A DNA stretch of 64,000 nucleotides from Vreelandella populi (lineage in GTDB: Bacteria > Pseudomonadota > Gammaproteobacteria > Pseudomonadales > Halomonadaceae). The notes under the pieces are model-generated. The model worked only from the letters and a program-made list of their open reading frames with translations. It was not told the DNA's origin and searched no databases. Both the position numbers and the translations under genes were made by a program. Position 1 is the first letter of the stretch. The number at the start of each line of letters is the position of its first letter. The stretch covers positions 124,001-188,000 of the forward strand of contig NZ_RZHE01000012.1 of NCBI RefSeq assembly GCF_003989825.1. Reading direction: 5' to 3'. Shown here in pieces: positions 46,235 to 54,524 of the stretch.

Positions 46235-47700
46235 CCATGACTCCCTCACTGGCGGGCGCTGGCTTAGAAGCGCTTAATGCCCGCGTTCAATACGACTTGG
46301 CATGTCTGAATATTCCACCCGCTAACTGGGTACCTCCCCAGGCGATGGAAGACGGGCAGCCTGTGCATGATGTGGTGATTATTGGCGGCGGGCAGTGCGG
46401 CATGGTGGCAGCCTTTGCGCTGCTATCCGGTGGCATCAGCAATATCCGTATTTTCGATCGTAATCCGGCTGGGCTGGAAGGCCCTTGGCTGAACTACGCT
46501 CGTATGGAAACCTTGCGTTCTCCCAAAACCTTGCCTGGCCCCAGTTATGGATTTGCATCACTCACCTTCAGGGCCTGGTATGAAGCGCAGTTCGGTAACC
46601 CGGCATGGGAAGCGCTGGATAAAATCCCGCGCCCCACCTGGATGGCCTATTTAAGCTGGTACCGCGACGTATTAAAGCTCCCCGTTGAGAATGACGTTAA
46701 GGTCGAGCACGTTACGCCCGAAGGTGATTTGTTAAGACTTGAGCTTTCAGGCGCCGGGGCTCCCAGTAAAACCGTGCTTACCCGCAAACTTGTAATGGCG
46801 ACCGGCCGTGAAGGCACTGGCGCACCTAAAATTCCGGCGTTCGTTAATAACCTGCCCGGCAACGCCTGGTCGCATTCGGCGGATGAGATCGACTTTGCGC
46901 GTTTAAAAGACAAGCGTGTGGTGGTGATTGGGGTCGGGGCTTCTGCAGTCGATAATGCAGCAGAGGCGTTAGAGCATGGTGCTCAGGAAGTACGCTTTTT
47001 AATTCGTCGCCCTCAGATGCCCACTATCAATAAAATGATGGGCATCGGATCCTTTGGCTTTACCCATGGCTACGCCACGTTACCCGATGAGTGGCGCTGG
47101 CAAATTATGCACTATTCGTTTGCCACCCAAACTCCGCCACCCCGCGGCTCCACCTTGCGCGTCAGCCGTCATGACAATGCTCATTTCCACTTTGGCTGTG
47201 GTGTAAAAGCCATGCAGATGGAGGGCGATGAGATTGTTATTGAAACCCAGCAGGGCACCGTGCGCTGTGATTATCTGATCCTGGGCACTGGTTTTGAAAT
47301 CGACCCCCTGGCGCGCACAGAGCTTGCCGGTTACGCCGACCGTATTCTGCTATGGCGCGATTGCTACCAGCCACCCGTCGAGCTTAAGAACGACGAGTTA
47401 GGTAACTTCCCTTACGTACAGCGTGACTTTGCGTTCCAGGAGCGTGAGCCGGGAACAGCGCCCTGGTTGCGCAATATTCACTGCTTTAACTATGGCGCGA
47501 CCGTGAGTTTAGGCAAGGTCAGTGGCGATATTCCGGGGATCAGTGAGGGAGCAAGTTGGTTGGCTGGTGCGATTGCTGCCAATCTTTACCGGGAAGACGT
47601 AGAGCGCCACTGGCAACGGCTTGAGCAGTACGACTCGCCTGAATTATTAGGCGATGAGTGGCAAGCAACGCCTTTACCTAATGCGACTGCTAACGCTTAA
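46231..47700 (+). CDS. FMO-like FAD/NAD(P)-dependent oxidoreductase
   Basis: The 489-residue protein has an FAD-binding motif (VVIIGGGQCGMVAA, GGGQCG at 52-57) and an NAD(P)-binding motif (VVVIGVGASAVDNAAEA, 234-239). Between them, LPGNAWSHSADE (His215) resembles the flavin-monooxygenase fingerprint FxGxxxHxxxW. Such enzymes oxygenate S or N atoms or do Baeyer-Villiger reactions. It overlaps the PLP enzyme as ATGA, and the CMD gene follows 28 bp later, so it should act in the same pathway. Confidence 0.8.
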   Translation: MTMTPSLAGAGLEALNARVQYDLACLNIPPANWVPPQAMEDGQPVHDVVIIGGGQCGMVAAFALLSGGISNIRIFDRNPAGLEGPWLNYARMETLRSPKTLPGPSYGFASLTFRAWYEAQFGNPAWEALDKIPRPTWMAYLSWYRDVLKLPVENDVKVEHVTPEGDLLRLELSGAGAPSKTVLTRKLVMATGREGTGAPKIPAFVNNLPGNAWSHSADEIDFARLKDKRVVVIGVGASAVDNAAEALEHGAQEVRFLIRRPQMPTINKMMGIGSFGFTHGYATLPDEWRWQIMHYSFATQTPPPRGSTLRVSRHDNAHFHFGCGVKAMQMEGDEIVIETQQGTVRCDYLILGTGFEIDPLARTELAGYADRILLWRDCYQPPVELKNDELGNFPYVQRDFAFQEREPGTAPWLRNIHCFNYGATVSLGKVSGDIPGISEGASWLAGAIAANLYREDVERHWQRLEQYDSPELLGDEWQATPLPNATANA

Positions 47701-47728
47701 GTGGCGTATTGAAAAGCAAGGAATAACC

Positions 47729-48223
47729 ATGACTCATGTATTAGAACAAGCGGCTAATGTGCCCACTACTGGTCCGTTGGCAGATGCGCTGGCTGTGCGC
47801 CACAAGTTGATGGATTTGACCCAGGCTTCCTACGAAGCGGCTTTATTGCCAGGTGATGCTGGCCAAGTGCCTATCGCTATCAGAGCGGCACTGGCATGCC
47901 GTATGGCGCGTATTTGCCAACAGGCGGGCTTGGCCCAGCACTATGCTGATTTATTAGCGGGCTATGGCAGCGATGCGGACCCTTACCAGCTTGCCGAGCC
48001 TGGCAACCAGCCACCCGCATCCGAAAAGTGCCTGTCTGCCATGGTGACTTATGTCGACTTAGTCACTCAACGCCCCCGCGATGCCACGAAGGAAGATATC
48101 CAAGCACTTAGTGAGGCGGGTATAGAAGAGAGCGATATCGTCCGGCTGGCGGGCCTGGTGGCATTTGTTAACTACCAGCTGCGCGTTGCGGCGGTACTAA
48201 GTGTGATGGGAGAAGCTAAATGA
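47729..48223 (+). CDS. CMD/AhpD-fold protein without catalytic CxxC
   Basis: The 164-residue protein reads as a carboxymuconolactone-decarboxylase-fold member (PIAIRAALACRMARICQQAGL, then EAGIEESDIVRLAGLVAFVNYQLRVAAVL) similar to the small CMD proteins that pair with AhpD-like proteins in other gene clusters. The CxxC of active AhpD is absent. Start ATG 47729 follows AAGGA with 7-nt spacing. It overlaps the next AhpD-like gene by 4 bp (ATGA), so the two probably work as a pair. Confidence 0.75.
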   Translation: MTHVLEQAANVPTTGPLADALAVRHKLMDLTQASYEAALLPGDAGQVPIAIRAALACRMARICQQAGLAQHYADLLAGYGSDADPYQLAEPGNQPPASEKCLSAMVTYVDLVTQRPRDATKEDIQALSEAGIEESDIVRLAGLVAFVNYQLRVAAVLSVMGEAK

Positions 48224-48798
48224 GCCGTGTTATTCATAAGTTTACGTCGCGAATCCCCACCTGGCGCCCCTATATCACGCCTATCGATTTTGATAACGCC
48301 ACGCCTGCCCAGCGTGAAGCGCTTAAAGAAACGCCCTCCAATACTAAAATCTCTGATTATGTGCTGGTGCTGGCGCACGATCCTGAGTCGCTGCGTATTC
48401 GTACCTCGCTGTTTAACGGCATTATGTACGATAAAGGCGGACTATCGCGGGATGAGCGGGAGTTAGGCGCGGTGGCTGCCTCCGTCGTCAATCGCTGCAT
48501 TTACTGCGCGGCCGTTCATGCCCATCGTTATAACAATATCGTGGGCGATGAAAAGGTAATGCAAGATATCTTCTTGCGCGGCAAAGAGGCGGATCTGGAA
48601 CCCCGCATCAGAGCTATTTTGAAGTTCGCGATGCGCCTGTCCGAGTGTCCACCTAACGTGACCGATAATGACATTCAAAGCCTGCGCGATGTGGGTCTTG
48701 AAGATCAGGAAATTGTTGATTTAACGCTATCGACCACGCTGTTTGGCTGGGCAAACCGGTTAATGCATACCCTTGGCGAACCTGTTTCTAACCTCTGA
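48220..48798 (+). CDS. AhpD-like peroxidase-related protein
   Basis: The 192-residue protein has the AhpD active-site pattern E-x11-C-xx-C-xxx-H: Glu81, Cys93, Cys96 and His100 in ELGAVAASVVNRCIYCAAVH. This suggests disulfide or peroxide chemistry. A second repeat-like half follows (ILKFAMRLSECPPNVTDNDIQSLRDVGLEDQEIVD). It is translationally coupled to the CMD gene and 57 bp upstream of the TRAP binding-protein gene. Confidence 0.82.
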   Translation: MSRVIHKFTSRIPTWRPYITPIDFDNATPAQREALKETPSNTKISDYVLVLAHDPESLRIRTSLFNGIMYDKGGLSRDERELGAVAASVVNRCIYCAAVHAHRYNNIVGDEKVMQDIFLRGKEADLEPRIRAILKFAMRLSECPPNVTDNDIQSLRDVGLEDQEIVDLTLSTTLFGWANRLMHTLGEPVSNL

Positions 48799-48855
48799 TT
48801 TTTAAGCCCCGACACTGAAAATTAAAAAAACGTTGGCACACTCTAAGGACTTCCC

Positions 48856-49842
48856 ATGATTAAACATACGCTCCCCCGTCTGGCATTGGTAAGCGCTGTA
48901 TCCTTGTTGATGGCATCCCCGGCACTGGCGGAAACTCTGCGCCTGGGTACCGTGGTGAGTGCGCCACACCCCTGGATTGACGCTGCAGAAGCCTTCAAGG
49001 CAGAAGTCGAAGAAGCCACGGATAACCGGATTACGGTTCAAATCTTCCCGGGCGGTCAGTTAGGCAACGACCAGACCATGGTGGATGAAATCCGCATTGG
49101 CACCACGGATATGATCATTGGTGGAGTGATGAATGTGGCTCCCTATGTGCCGGATTTCGAAATTTTCAGCCTTAACTATCTGTTCCAGGACATGGATGAG
49201 TTCCGTGCAGCAACCGCTCCTGAGTCAGCGGTTTATAGCTATTTTGATCAGGCCATGACCGATGCCGGCGTTGGGCTGAAGCTTTTGAGTTTGACCGGCG
49301 GCGGAACGCGTAACCTGAGTACCAATACCGGCCCGGTCGAAGAGCCGTCTGATTTGGAAGGCGTTAAAATGCGCGTTACTGGTTCGCGCCTTGATGCTGA
49401 AACGTGGCAAATTGCGGGTGCATTAACCACGTCGCTTCCCTGGACAGAAATTTATACCGGCCTGCAGACCGGTGTTGTCGGTGCGTTTGAGAGTACTATC
49501 AGCGGCTATCTTTCAAGCCGCTTATACGAAGTAGCACCGTTTCATGCCAAAACTGAACACCAGATCATGATGAGCCACATCTCGATCAGCGAAAACCGTT
49601 TCAATCGGTTCTCTGAAGAAGATCAGGCCATTATTCAGCAAGCGGCTCAGCGCGCCGGTGAATATGGCACTGAGAAAGGGATCGAGTACGACGCTGAGTT
49701 TATCCAGGAGTTTGAAGATCTTGGGGTTACGGTAACCGAGGTCGATAAACAGGCGTTTATCGATCAAGTGGTGCCTCTGCACGATGAATTTGCTGAAGAG
49801 CGCGGTTTAACCGACCTGCTCGAGACTATCCGCAGCCTATAA
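48856..49842 (+). CDS. dctP: TRAP transporter substrate-binding protein (DctP type)
   Basis: The 328-residue periplasmic protein has a signal peptide cleaved after ALA (about residue 24) and a DctP domain: GRITVQIFPGGQLGNDQTMVDEIRIG-like stretch near 55-80 (reads NRITVQIFPGGQLGND), GVKMRVTGSRLDAETW with the conserved Arg that binds a carboxylate, and WTEIYTGLQTGVVGAFEST. The ligand is therefore probably an organic acid. It precedes the membrane subunits and follows the enzyme genes. Confidence 0.9.
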   Translation: MIKHTLPRLALVSAVSLLMASPALAETLRLGTVVSAPHPWIDAAEAFKAEVEEATDNRITVQIFPGGQLGNDQTMVDEIRIGTTDMIIGGVMNVAPYVPDFEIFSLNYLFQDMDEFRAATAPESAVYSYFDQAMTDAGVGLKLLSLTGGGTRNLSTNTGPVEEPSDLEGVKMRVTGSRLDAETWQIAGALTTSLPWTEIYTGLQTGVVGAFESTISGYLSSRLYEVAPFHAKTEHQIMMSHISISENRFNRFSEEDQAIIQQAAQRAGEYGTEKGIEYDAEFIQEFEDLGVTVTEVDKQAFIDQVVPLHDEFAEERGLTDLLETIRSL

Positions 49843-49925
49843 CGACTTTGGCCAGCATGCCGCTTTCCTTGAACCGCTGAAAAGTGGGGTGGGGAAGCGG
49901 CACGTGCCAATAAAAGGACAGACTA

Positions 49926-50432
49926 ATGCGGAAAATCAATGATGTAGTGGAAAAAATTTTGCTGTGTCTAGCGGGTTCTCTGTTTGCCGCTTTTATCCTG
50001 ACCGTTCTCTATCAAGTGGTTGCGCGCAATTACTTAAAAATCTCTGTTTCCTGGACAGATGAAGTAGCAATGGCTTGTTTCATTTGGGCGGTATTTATTG
50101 GCGCGGCGGTTGCCGTGCGTAAGCGCAAGCACTATGTGATCGATATTTTCCCCCCACAGTTTGTCATTACCCAGCGCGTGCTACGGCTATTCGGCAGCCT
50201 GGCCTGCCTGCCGCTGATTTATGTGCTGGTGGTGCATGGCAATATTTTGGTGGATATGGGGTGGAATCGTCGATCGGTGGCGCTGGGAACGCCGATGGCC
50301 TATGTATTTGCTGCCTTGCCTGTTGCCGGTATCGCTATGTTTTTATTTTCCATTGAAGTCATTTACGACGATATAGTGGCGCTCCGCAATGGCGGCAAGG
50401 TCAAGCGAATGAACGAGGTGGAAGGCTCATGA
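49926..50432 (+). CDS. dctQ: TRAP transporter small permease (DctQ type)
   Basis: The 168-residue inner-membrane protein has four hydrophobic segments and the DctQ core SVSWTDEVAMACFIWAVFIGAAVAVRKRKHYVIDIF. It partners DctM, whose gene overlaps it by 4 bp (ATGA). Confidence 0.9.
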   Translation: MRKINDVVEKILLCLAGSLFAAFILTVLYQVVARNYLKISVSWTDEVAMACFIWAVFIGAAVAVRKRKHYVIDIFPPQFVITQRVLRLFGSLACLPLIYVLVVHGNILVDMGWNRRSVALGTPMAYVFAALPVAGIAMFLFSIEVIYDDIVALRNGGKVKRMNEVEGS

Positions 50433-51718
50433 GCCCGCTAATTATATTAATCGGCAGCTTTTTACTGCTGATCGCGCTAAGCGTGCCGATTGCATTTGCT
50501 ATTGGCTTGGCGTCTATTTTTACTATTTTGGAAATGGGGCTGTCGCTGACGTCGGTTGCCAACCAGATGTTTGCCAGCATTAACTCGTTTCCGCTTTTAG
50601 CCGTCCCGTTTTTTCTGTTGCTGGGCCGCCTGATGAATGATGGTGGGATCACGGATCGCCTGCTCAAATTTGCTGATAGTTCAGTCGGACATGTGCGCGG
50701 TGGGCTTGGGCATATTAATGTCATGGTCTCCATGATGTTTGCCAGCCTTTCCGGCTCGGCCGCAGCCGATACGGCAAGCGTTGGCGCCGTGCTGATTCCG
50801 GCGATGAAAAAATCGGGCTATCCCGCTCCTTTTGCCGTTGCTTTAACTGCTGCCTCATCGGTATTAGGCGGCATTATTCCGCCCTCGATACTGATGGTTA
50901 TTTACGGTGCATTTGGCAATGTGTCCGTCGGAGCACTTTTTCTAGGCGGCGTCCTTCCGGGAGTTCTGGTGGGGCTTATGCAAATGGGCTACGTCTACTA
51001 CATCGCCAAGCGAGAAAATATTAAAGCGACAGGCAAGTTTTCGTTTAAGCAAATGGGGCGCACTGCGGTTGTCGCGGCTCCGCCGATGGCCTTGCCTCTA
51101 GTGGTGCTTGGCGGTATTACCACCGGTGTCTTTACCGCGACAGAAGCCGCATCGGTGGCGGTATTGGTTGGCGTGATTCTAGCAGTTGTGTTTTATCGCG
51201 CGATTCGTTTTAAGCAATTGCCGTCTATTCTGGCAGAGTCAGCAATCTCTTTTTCGCTGCCTATGTTTGCGGTTGCCTCGGCGGGCATTATGGGTTGGTT
51301 AATTTCTTATCTGGGCATTGCCCAGGATGTCGCCAACTTCATTTTATCGGTGACTGACCACCGTATTGGCATCATGCTGATGGTGATGCTTTTTATGCTG
51401 GTGATCGGGACGGTATTAAGCCCCGTAACGGCCGTTATTATTTTCCTGCCGATTATTCAGAGTATTTGTATCGCCGCGGATATTAATCAAATCCACATGG
51501 CATTAGTGGTTATCTTGTCGTTAACCTTGGGCTTGATAACGCCGCCCTATGGCATCTGCTTATTAATCGCCACCCAAATTGGTGAAGTTTCCATGCCGCG
51601 TGCTTTTATGGCGGTACTACCTTTAGTTGGATTAATCATGGCGGTCATATTGGCAGTTATTCTGCTGCCCAGCGTATTCTTGTTCCTGCCTCAAACGATG
51701 TTCCCTAAAGCGTTTTAA
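50429..51718 (+). CDS. dctM: TRAP transporter large permease (DctM type)
   Basis: The 429-residue inner-membrane protein has about 12 hydrophobic segments, with PFFLLLGRLMNDGGITDRLLKFADSSVGHVRGGLGHINVMVSMMFASLSGSAAADTASVGAVLIP and PPSILMVIYG, signatures of the DctM/SiaM family. It drives Na+-coupled uptake of the ligand delivered by DctP. It is the last gene of the Lrp-PLP-FMO operon, with a terminator 14 bp after the stop. Confidence 0.93.
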   Translation: MSPLIILIGSFLLLIALSVPIAFAIGLASIFTILEMGLSLTSVANQMFASINSFPLLAVPFFLLLGRLMNDGGITDRLLKFADSSVGHVRGGLGHINVMVSMMFASLSGSAAADTASVGAVLIPAMKKSGYPAPFAVALTAASSVLGGIIPPSILMVIYGAFGNVSVGALFLGGVLPGVLVGLMQMGYVYYIAKRENIKATGKFSFKQMGRTAVVAAPPMALPLVVLGGITTGVFTATEAASVAVLVGVILAVVFYRAIRFKQLPSILAESAISFSLPMFAVASAGIMGWLISYLGIAQDVANFILSVTDHRIGIMLMVMLFMLVIGTVLSPVTAVIIFLPIIQSICIAADINQIHMALVVILSLTLGLITPPYGICLLIATQIGEVSMPRAFMAVLPLVGLIMAVILAVILLPSVFLFLPQTMFPKAF

Positions 51719-51732
51719 GCTTATTAGTTAGG

Positions 51733-51766
51733 CCCCATGTCGGAAAAAACGGCATGGGGTTTTTTT
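51733..51766 (+). terminator. Rho-independent terminator of the TRAP operon
   Basis: CCCCATG and CATGGGG form the stem around CCGTTTTTTCCGA-like loop sequence, followed by a run of seven T residues on the plus strand. Confidence 0.82.
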
Positions 51767-51806
51767 ATGTCTAGAAAAACTGTTTTTAGTAACAAAAACC
51801 TCTCTA

Positions 51807-51847
51807 TATTTGCAGATACTTTTTTTATACTCTAGTATTTGCAGATA
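51807..51847. promoter_or_regulatory. Twin TATTTGCAGATA operators of the RES/Xre pair
   Basis: TATTTGCAGATA occurs twice, at 51807-51818 and 51836-51847, 29 bp apart. Each is an imperfect palindrome (TATnTGCAnATA). A -10-like TATACT lies between them, so the pair brackets the probable promoter and would suit repression by the Xre-type antitoxin. Confidence 0.62.
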
Positions 51848-51864
51848 GATTAAAGGGAGCTGTT

Positions 51865-52263
51865 ATGCAAACAGCCAATAATATTGCTCAGAATAAAGTT
51901 GCCGCTGCCTCGGGTTTAAAAGCCGCCGTACGCATTTTGGATAAATGGCGGGCAAATGGAGAGCAGGGCGAAGCCATACTGCGGGTATCCCATAGCACTT
52001 ATGCACGGGCACGTCGTGGCGATATTGGCGAAATAAAGCTGGATAGCGACCAGCTGACGCGCATTAGTTACCTACTGAATATTCACGCGGCGCTGCGCAT
52101 GCTGTTTGAAAATCCGGACAACCTGTATGGGTTTGTCTCGATGGAAAACCATAACCCCTACTTTAATGGCCGCACTCCACTTGAAGTCATGAGTAGCGGT
52201 GACTTCGCCGCGCTTTATGAAACGTTCAAACGCATTGATAGTTTGCGGGGCGCCCAATGGTAG
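51865..52263 (+). CDS. Xre/MbcA/ParS-type antitoxin
   Basis: The 132-residue protein has an N-terminal Xre-like HTH region (about residues 15-75) and a C-terminal antitoxin domain (LLNIHAALRMLFENPDNLYGFVSMENHNPYFNGRTPLEVMSSGDFAALYETFKRIDSLRG), as in the RES-Xre family. It should neutralise the downstream toxin and repress the operon through the TATTTGCAGATA repeats. Its stop overlaps the toxin start by 7 bp. Confidence 0.88.
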   Translation: MQTANNIAQNKVAAASGLKAAVRILDKWRANGEQGEAILRVSHSTYARARRGDIGEIKLDSDQLTRISYLLNIHAALRMLFENPDNLYGFVSMENHNPYFNGRTPLEVMSSGDFAALYETFKRIDSLRGAQW

Positions 52264-52952
52264 AACTAAAAACGCTACCAAAGCTTTCGGCGCGCTCAGT
52301 TACAGGCTACCGGCTGATTAACAGCAAGTTTCCACCGATTGATCTGTTTGATGATGTGGCCGATGAAGACGAATTTGCCGCATTACATGCGCTGCAAGCG
52401 TTAACCAACCCACGTCTGCAAAATGAGATAGGCAACCTAGCGCTATTGCCAGCCGGGGAAATTCCCTTTGGCATTCGTGGTTGTTCATACGCGGTAGCGC
52501 CATTTACCCATGTCAATCCGGATGGGTCGCGTTTCAGTGATGGTAGCTTTGGCGTGTTGTACGTAGCGGATGCCATGACCACGGCTATTGCCGAAGTAAA
52601 GTACCATCAGCAGGCGTATTGGCAGAACGTGCCGGGGCTACATTTTGAGCGCTTTGTTTTCCGAGGTCTAAAGTGCTTGTTTGACGAGCGTAGCTGCCGG
52701 GATGCCACGGTACTAAAGCGTTCACATCCTATTTATGCGCCGGATGATTACCGCCACGGCAGGGCGCTTGGCTGGTCGGTCAGGAAAGCACATTCACCCG
52801 GGCTGCGCTATCATTCTGTGCGCGAACCCCAGGCTACGTGCTGGGCGCTAATGACTCCCATGCAAGTGCGGGATGTGGTTCAGACGACTCATCTGGAAAT
52901 GATCTGGAACGGTAGCGTGACCCAAGTCAACCGGCTTAGCGCATGTGGTTAA
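52257..52952 (+). CDS. RES-domain toxin
   Basis: The 231-residue protein has the RES triad: Arg19 in GYRLINSKFPP, Glu113 in TTAIAEVKYH and Ser187 in LRYHSVREP. Characterised RES toxins degrade NAD+ and halt growth. It overlaps the antitoxin gene by 7 bp, an arrangement typical for this system. No inactivating mutation is visible. Confidence 0.88.
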   Translation: MVELKTLPKLSARSVTGYRLINSKFPPIDLFDDVADEDEFAALHALQALTNPRLQNEIGNLALLPAGEIPFGIRGCSYAVAPFTHVNPDGSRFSDGSFGVLYVADAMTTAIAEVKYHQQAYWQNVPGLHFERFVFRGLKCLFDERSCRDATVLKRSHPIYAPDDYRHGRALGWSVRKAHSPGLRYHSVREPQATCWALMTPMQVRDVVQTTHLEMIWNGSVTQVNRLSACG

Positions 52953-52967
52953 AGACAAGCCTGGCCG

Positions 52968-53453
52968 TTAACGCTGGGTTTGCTGGTCGATAAAGCGCTG
53001 CATGATGGAGAGGGTTTCATTGCTGACATGGTGCTCCATACCTTCGGCATCAATTCGTGCTGTATGATCATTTACACCCAGCGCGCGTAAAAAGTGCAGC
53101 ACGATATCATGGCGAGTCCGTGAAACTTCCGCCATTTTCTGCCCATCTTCGGTTAAAAACAGGGAGCGGTAGGGCTTGCTGGTAACTAGCCCCAGTTCGT
53201 TTAAACGGCGAATCATCTTGGAAACCGTTGCCTGGCTTACCCCCATGCGGCTAGCGATATCAGCCGCTCGCGCTTCACCTCGGTGCTGGATCAAGTCACC
53301 AATCAGCTCAACATAGTCTTCGATCAGCTCGGTTTCATGAGCATTTCGCACGGTTTCGTATTGGCGGGCATGCTCGCCAATCGGCGGCAACGCATCGCCG
53401 CTGTTGCTAGCGCCACTAACGGTATGAGGTAAGGACTGGTCGCGATCACTCAT
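52968..53453 (-). CDS. mntR: Manganese transport regulator (DtxR family)
   Basis: The 161-residue protein matches MntR: an N-terminal winged HTH (AADIASRMGVSQATVSKMIRRLNELGLV) and a dimerisation domain with the metal-site residues in MEHHVSNETLSIM and nearby Glu/His. In Mn excess it represses Mn import. It is divergent from the mnt operon, with a TTAGCC-type palindrome between. Start at ATG 53453; the first in-frame TTG at 53459 is less likely. Confidence 0.9.
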   Translation of the reverse strand: MSDRDQSLPHTVSGASNSGDALPPIGEHARQYETVRNAHETELIEDYVELIGDLIQHRGEARAADIASRMGVSQATVSKMIRRLNELGLVTSKPYRSLFLTEDGQKMAEVSRTRHDIVLHFLRALGVNDHTARIDAEGMEHHVSNETLSIMQRFIDQQTQR

Positions 53454-53519
53454 TAGCAAACTATATCAAGGTGAATGGAAACCCTAATTGGGATGGTAGC
53501 GCATTTATCCGCATAATTG

Positions 53520-53533
53520 TTAGCCAAGGCTAA
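53520..53533. promoter_or_regulatory. MntR-box-like palindrome
   Basis: TTAGCC-AA-GGCTAA is a perfect 14-bp palindrome in the divergent region between mntR and the Mn transporter operon. Its TAGC/GCTA core resembles the E. coli MntR box. Confidence 0.6.
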
Positions 53534-53601
53534 ACTATTTGCACAATGCTTTTTTGTTGAGCTAGAGTTATGTCTAAAGCGACCCTTTATGGAGTACGGT
53601 C

Positions 53602-54519
53602 ATGAGCCATCGAAAGGCATGGTTGAAGAGAGGCTTACTGATTGCTGCCATGGGCAGTGTTTCTGCCGCACATGCTGAACCTTTGTCGCCGCCGATTAAT
53701 GTGGTGGTTACCTTTTCTGTATTAGGCGATCTGGTGGCGCGTGTGGCGGGTGATGATGCCTATGTTTCTGTTTTAACGCCGGTAAATGCAGAGGTTCATG
53801 AGTGGGAGCTGACGCCTGAGAATTTTGCTGATCTCGAAAATGCCAACATCGTGTTTTATAACGGCTACCAACTAGAGCAGTGGATGCGCCAAGTGGATGC
53901 GACTACCCAGGACAACGTAGCTCTGGTGCCCGTTGCGGAAGCTTCTGAATATCCAACTCAGCATATTGCCATTGGTGAGCTGCAGGGTGACGTGGACCCA
54001 CATCTATGGACAGACCCACGAGCGGCCATTGCCTACGTACAGGTAATCGCCAGTGAGCTTGTAACACTGTTGCCGGAACAGACAGACGGCATCCAAGCCA
54101 GAGCTGCCAGTGTTGAGGCGGAGCTTGAAGCGCTTCACGCAGAGCTACAGGAAATCCTGGGCGATATTCCCAAGGAGCGCCGTTTGCTGCTTTCCAGCGA
54201 GGCGGCATTTCTCTATTTTTCTGATGCCTATGATTTTGAGCATGACGGTATCTGGGGAAACAACGCTGAAACCGAGGGCTCACCGCGCCAGTTGATGCGT
54301 ATCATTGATATGATCAATGAGCGCCAGCCGGCAGCTCTTTTCTGGGAAAGCACAATCTCAGACCGCTCTGTGGCAAGCCTTGCCAAAGATACCGGTATCC
54401 CGGTGGCGGGGCCGTTATATGTCGATTCACTAAGCGAACCTGACGGCGAAGCGGGCGACTATTTTGCGATGCAAAGACATAACGCGGAGCTGTTGCGCCG
54501 CGCCCTGATAGCCGAGTAG
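53602..54519 (+). CDS. mntA: Manganese/zinc ABC transporter substrate-binding protein
   Basis: The 305-residue protein is a cluster A-I metal-binding protein with a signal peptide (cleaved near AHAE, about residue 26). Candidate ligands are the His in EVHEWELTPENF, the His in DPHLWTDPRAAIAY, the Glu in SSEAAFLYFSDAY and the Asp in ESTISDRSV. This four-residue site and the neighbouring mntR favour Mn over Zn, although sequence alone cannot fix the metal. First gene of a three-gene operon. Confidence 0.87.
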   Translation: MSHRKAWLKRGLLIAAMGSVSAAHAEPLSPPINVVVTFSVLGDLVARVAGDDAYVSVLTPVNAEVHEWELTPENFADLENANIVFYNGYQLEQWMRQVDATTQDNVALVPVAEASEYPTQHIAIGELQGDVDPHLWTDPRAAIAYVQVIASELVTLLPEQTDGIQARAASVEAELEALHAELQEILGDIPKERRLLLSSEAAFLYFSDAYDFEHDGIWGNNAETEGSPRQLMRIIDMINERQPAALFWESTISDRSVASLAKDTGIPVAGPLYVDSLSEPDGEAGDYFAMQRHNAELLRRALIAE

Positions 54520-54524
54520 TCACC

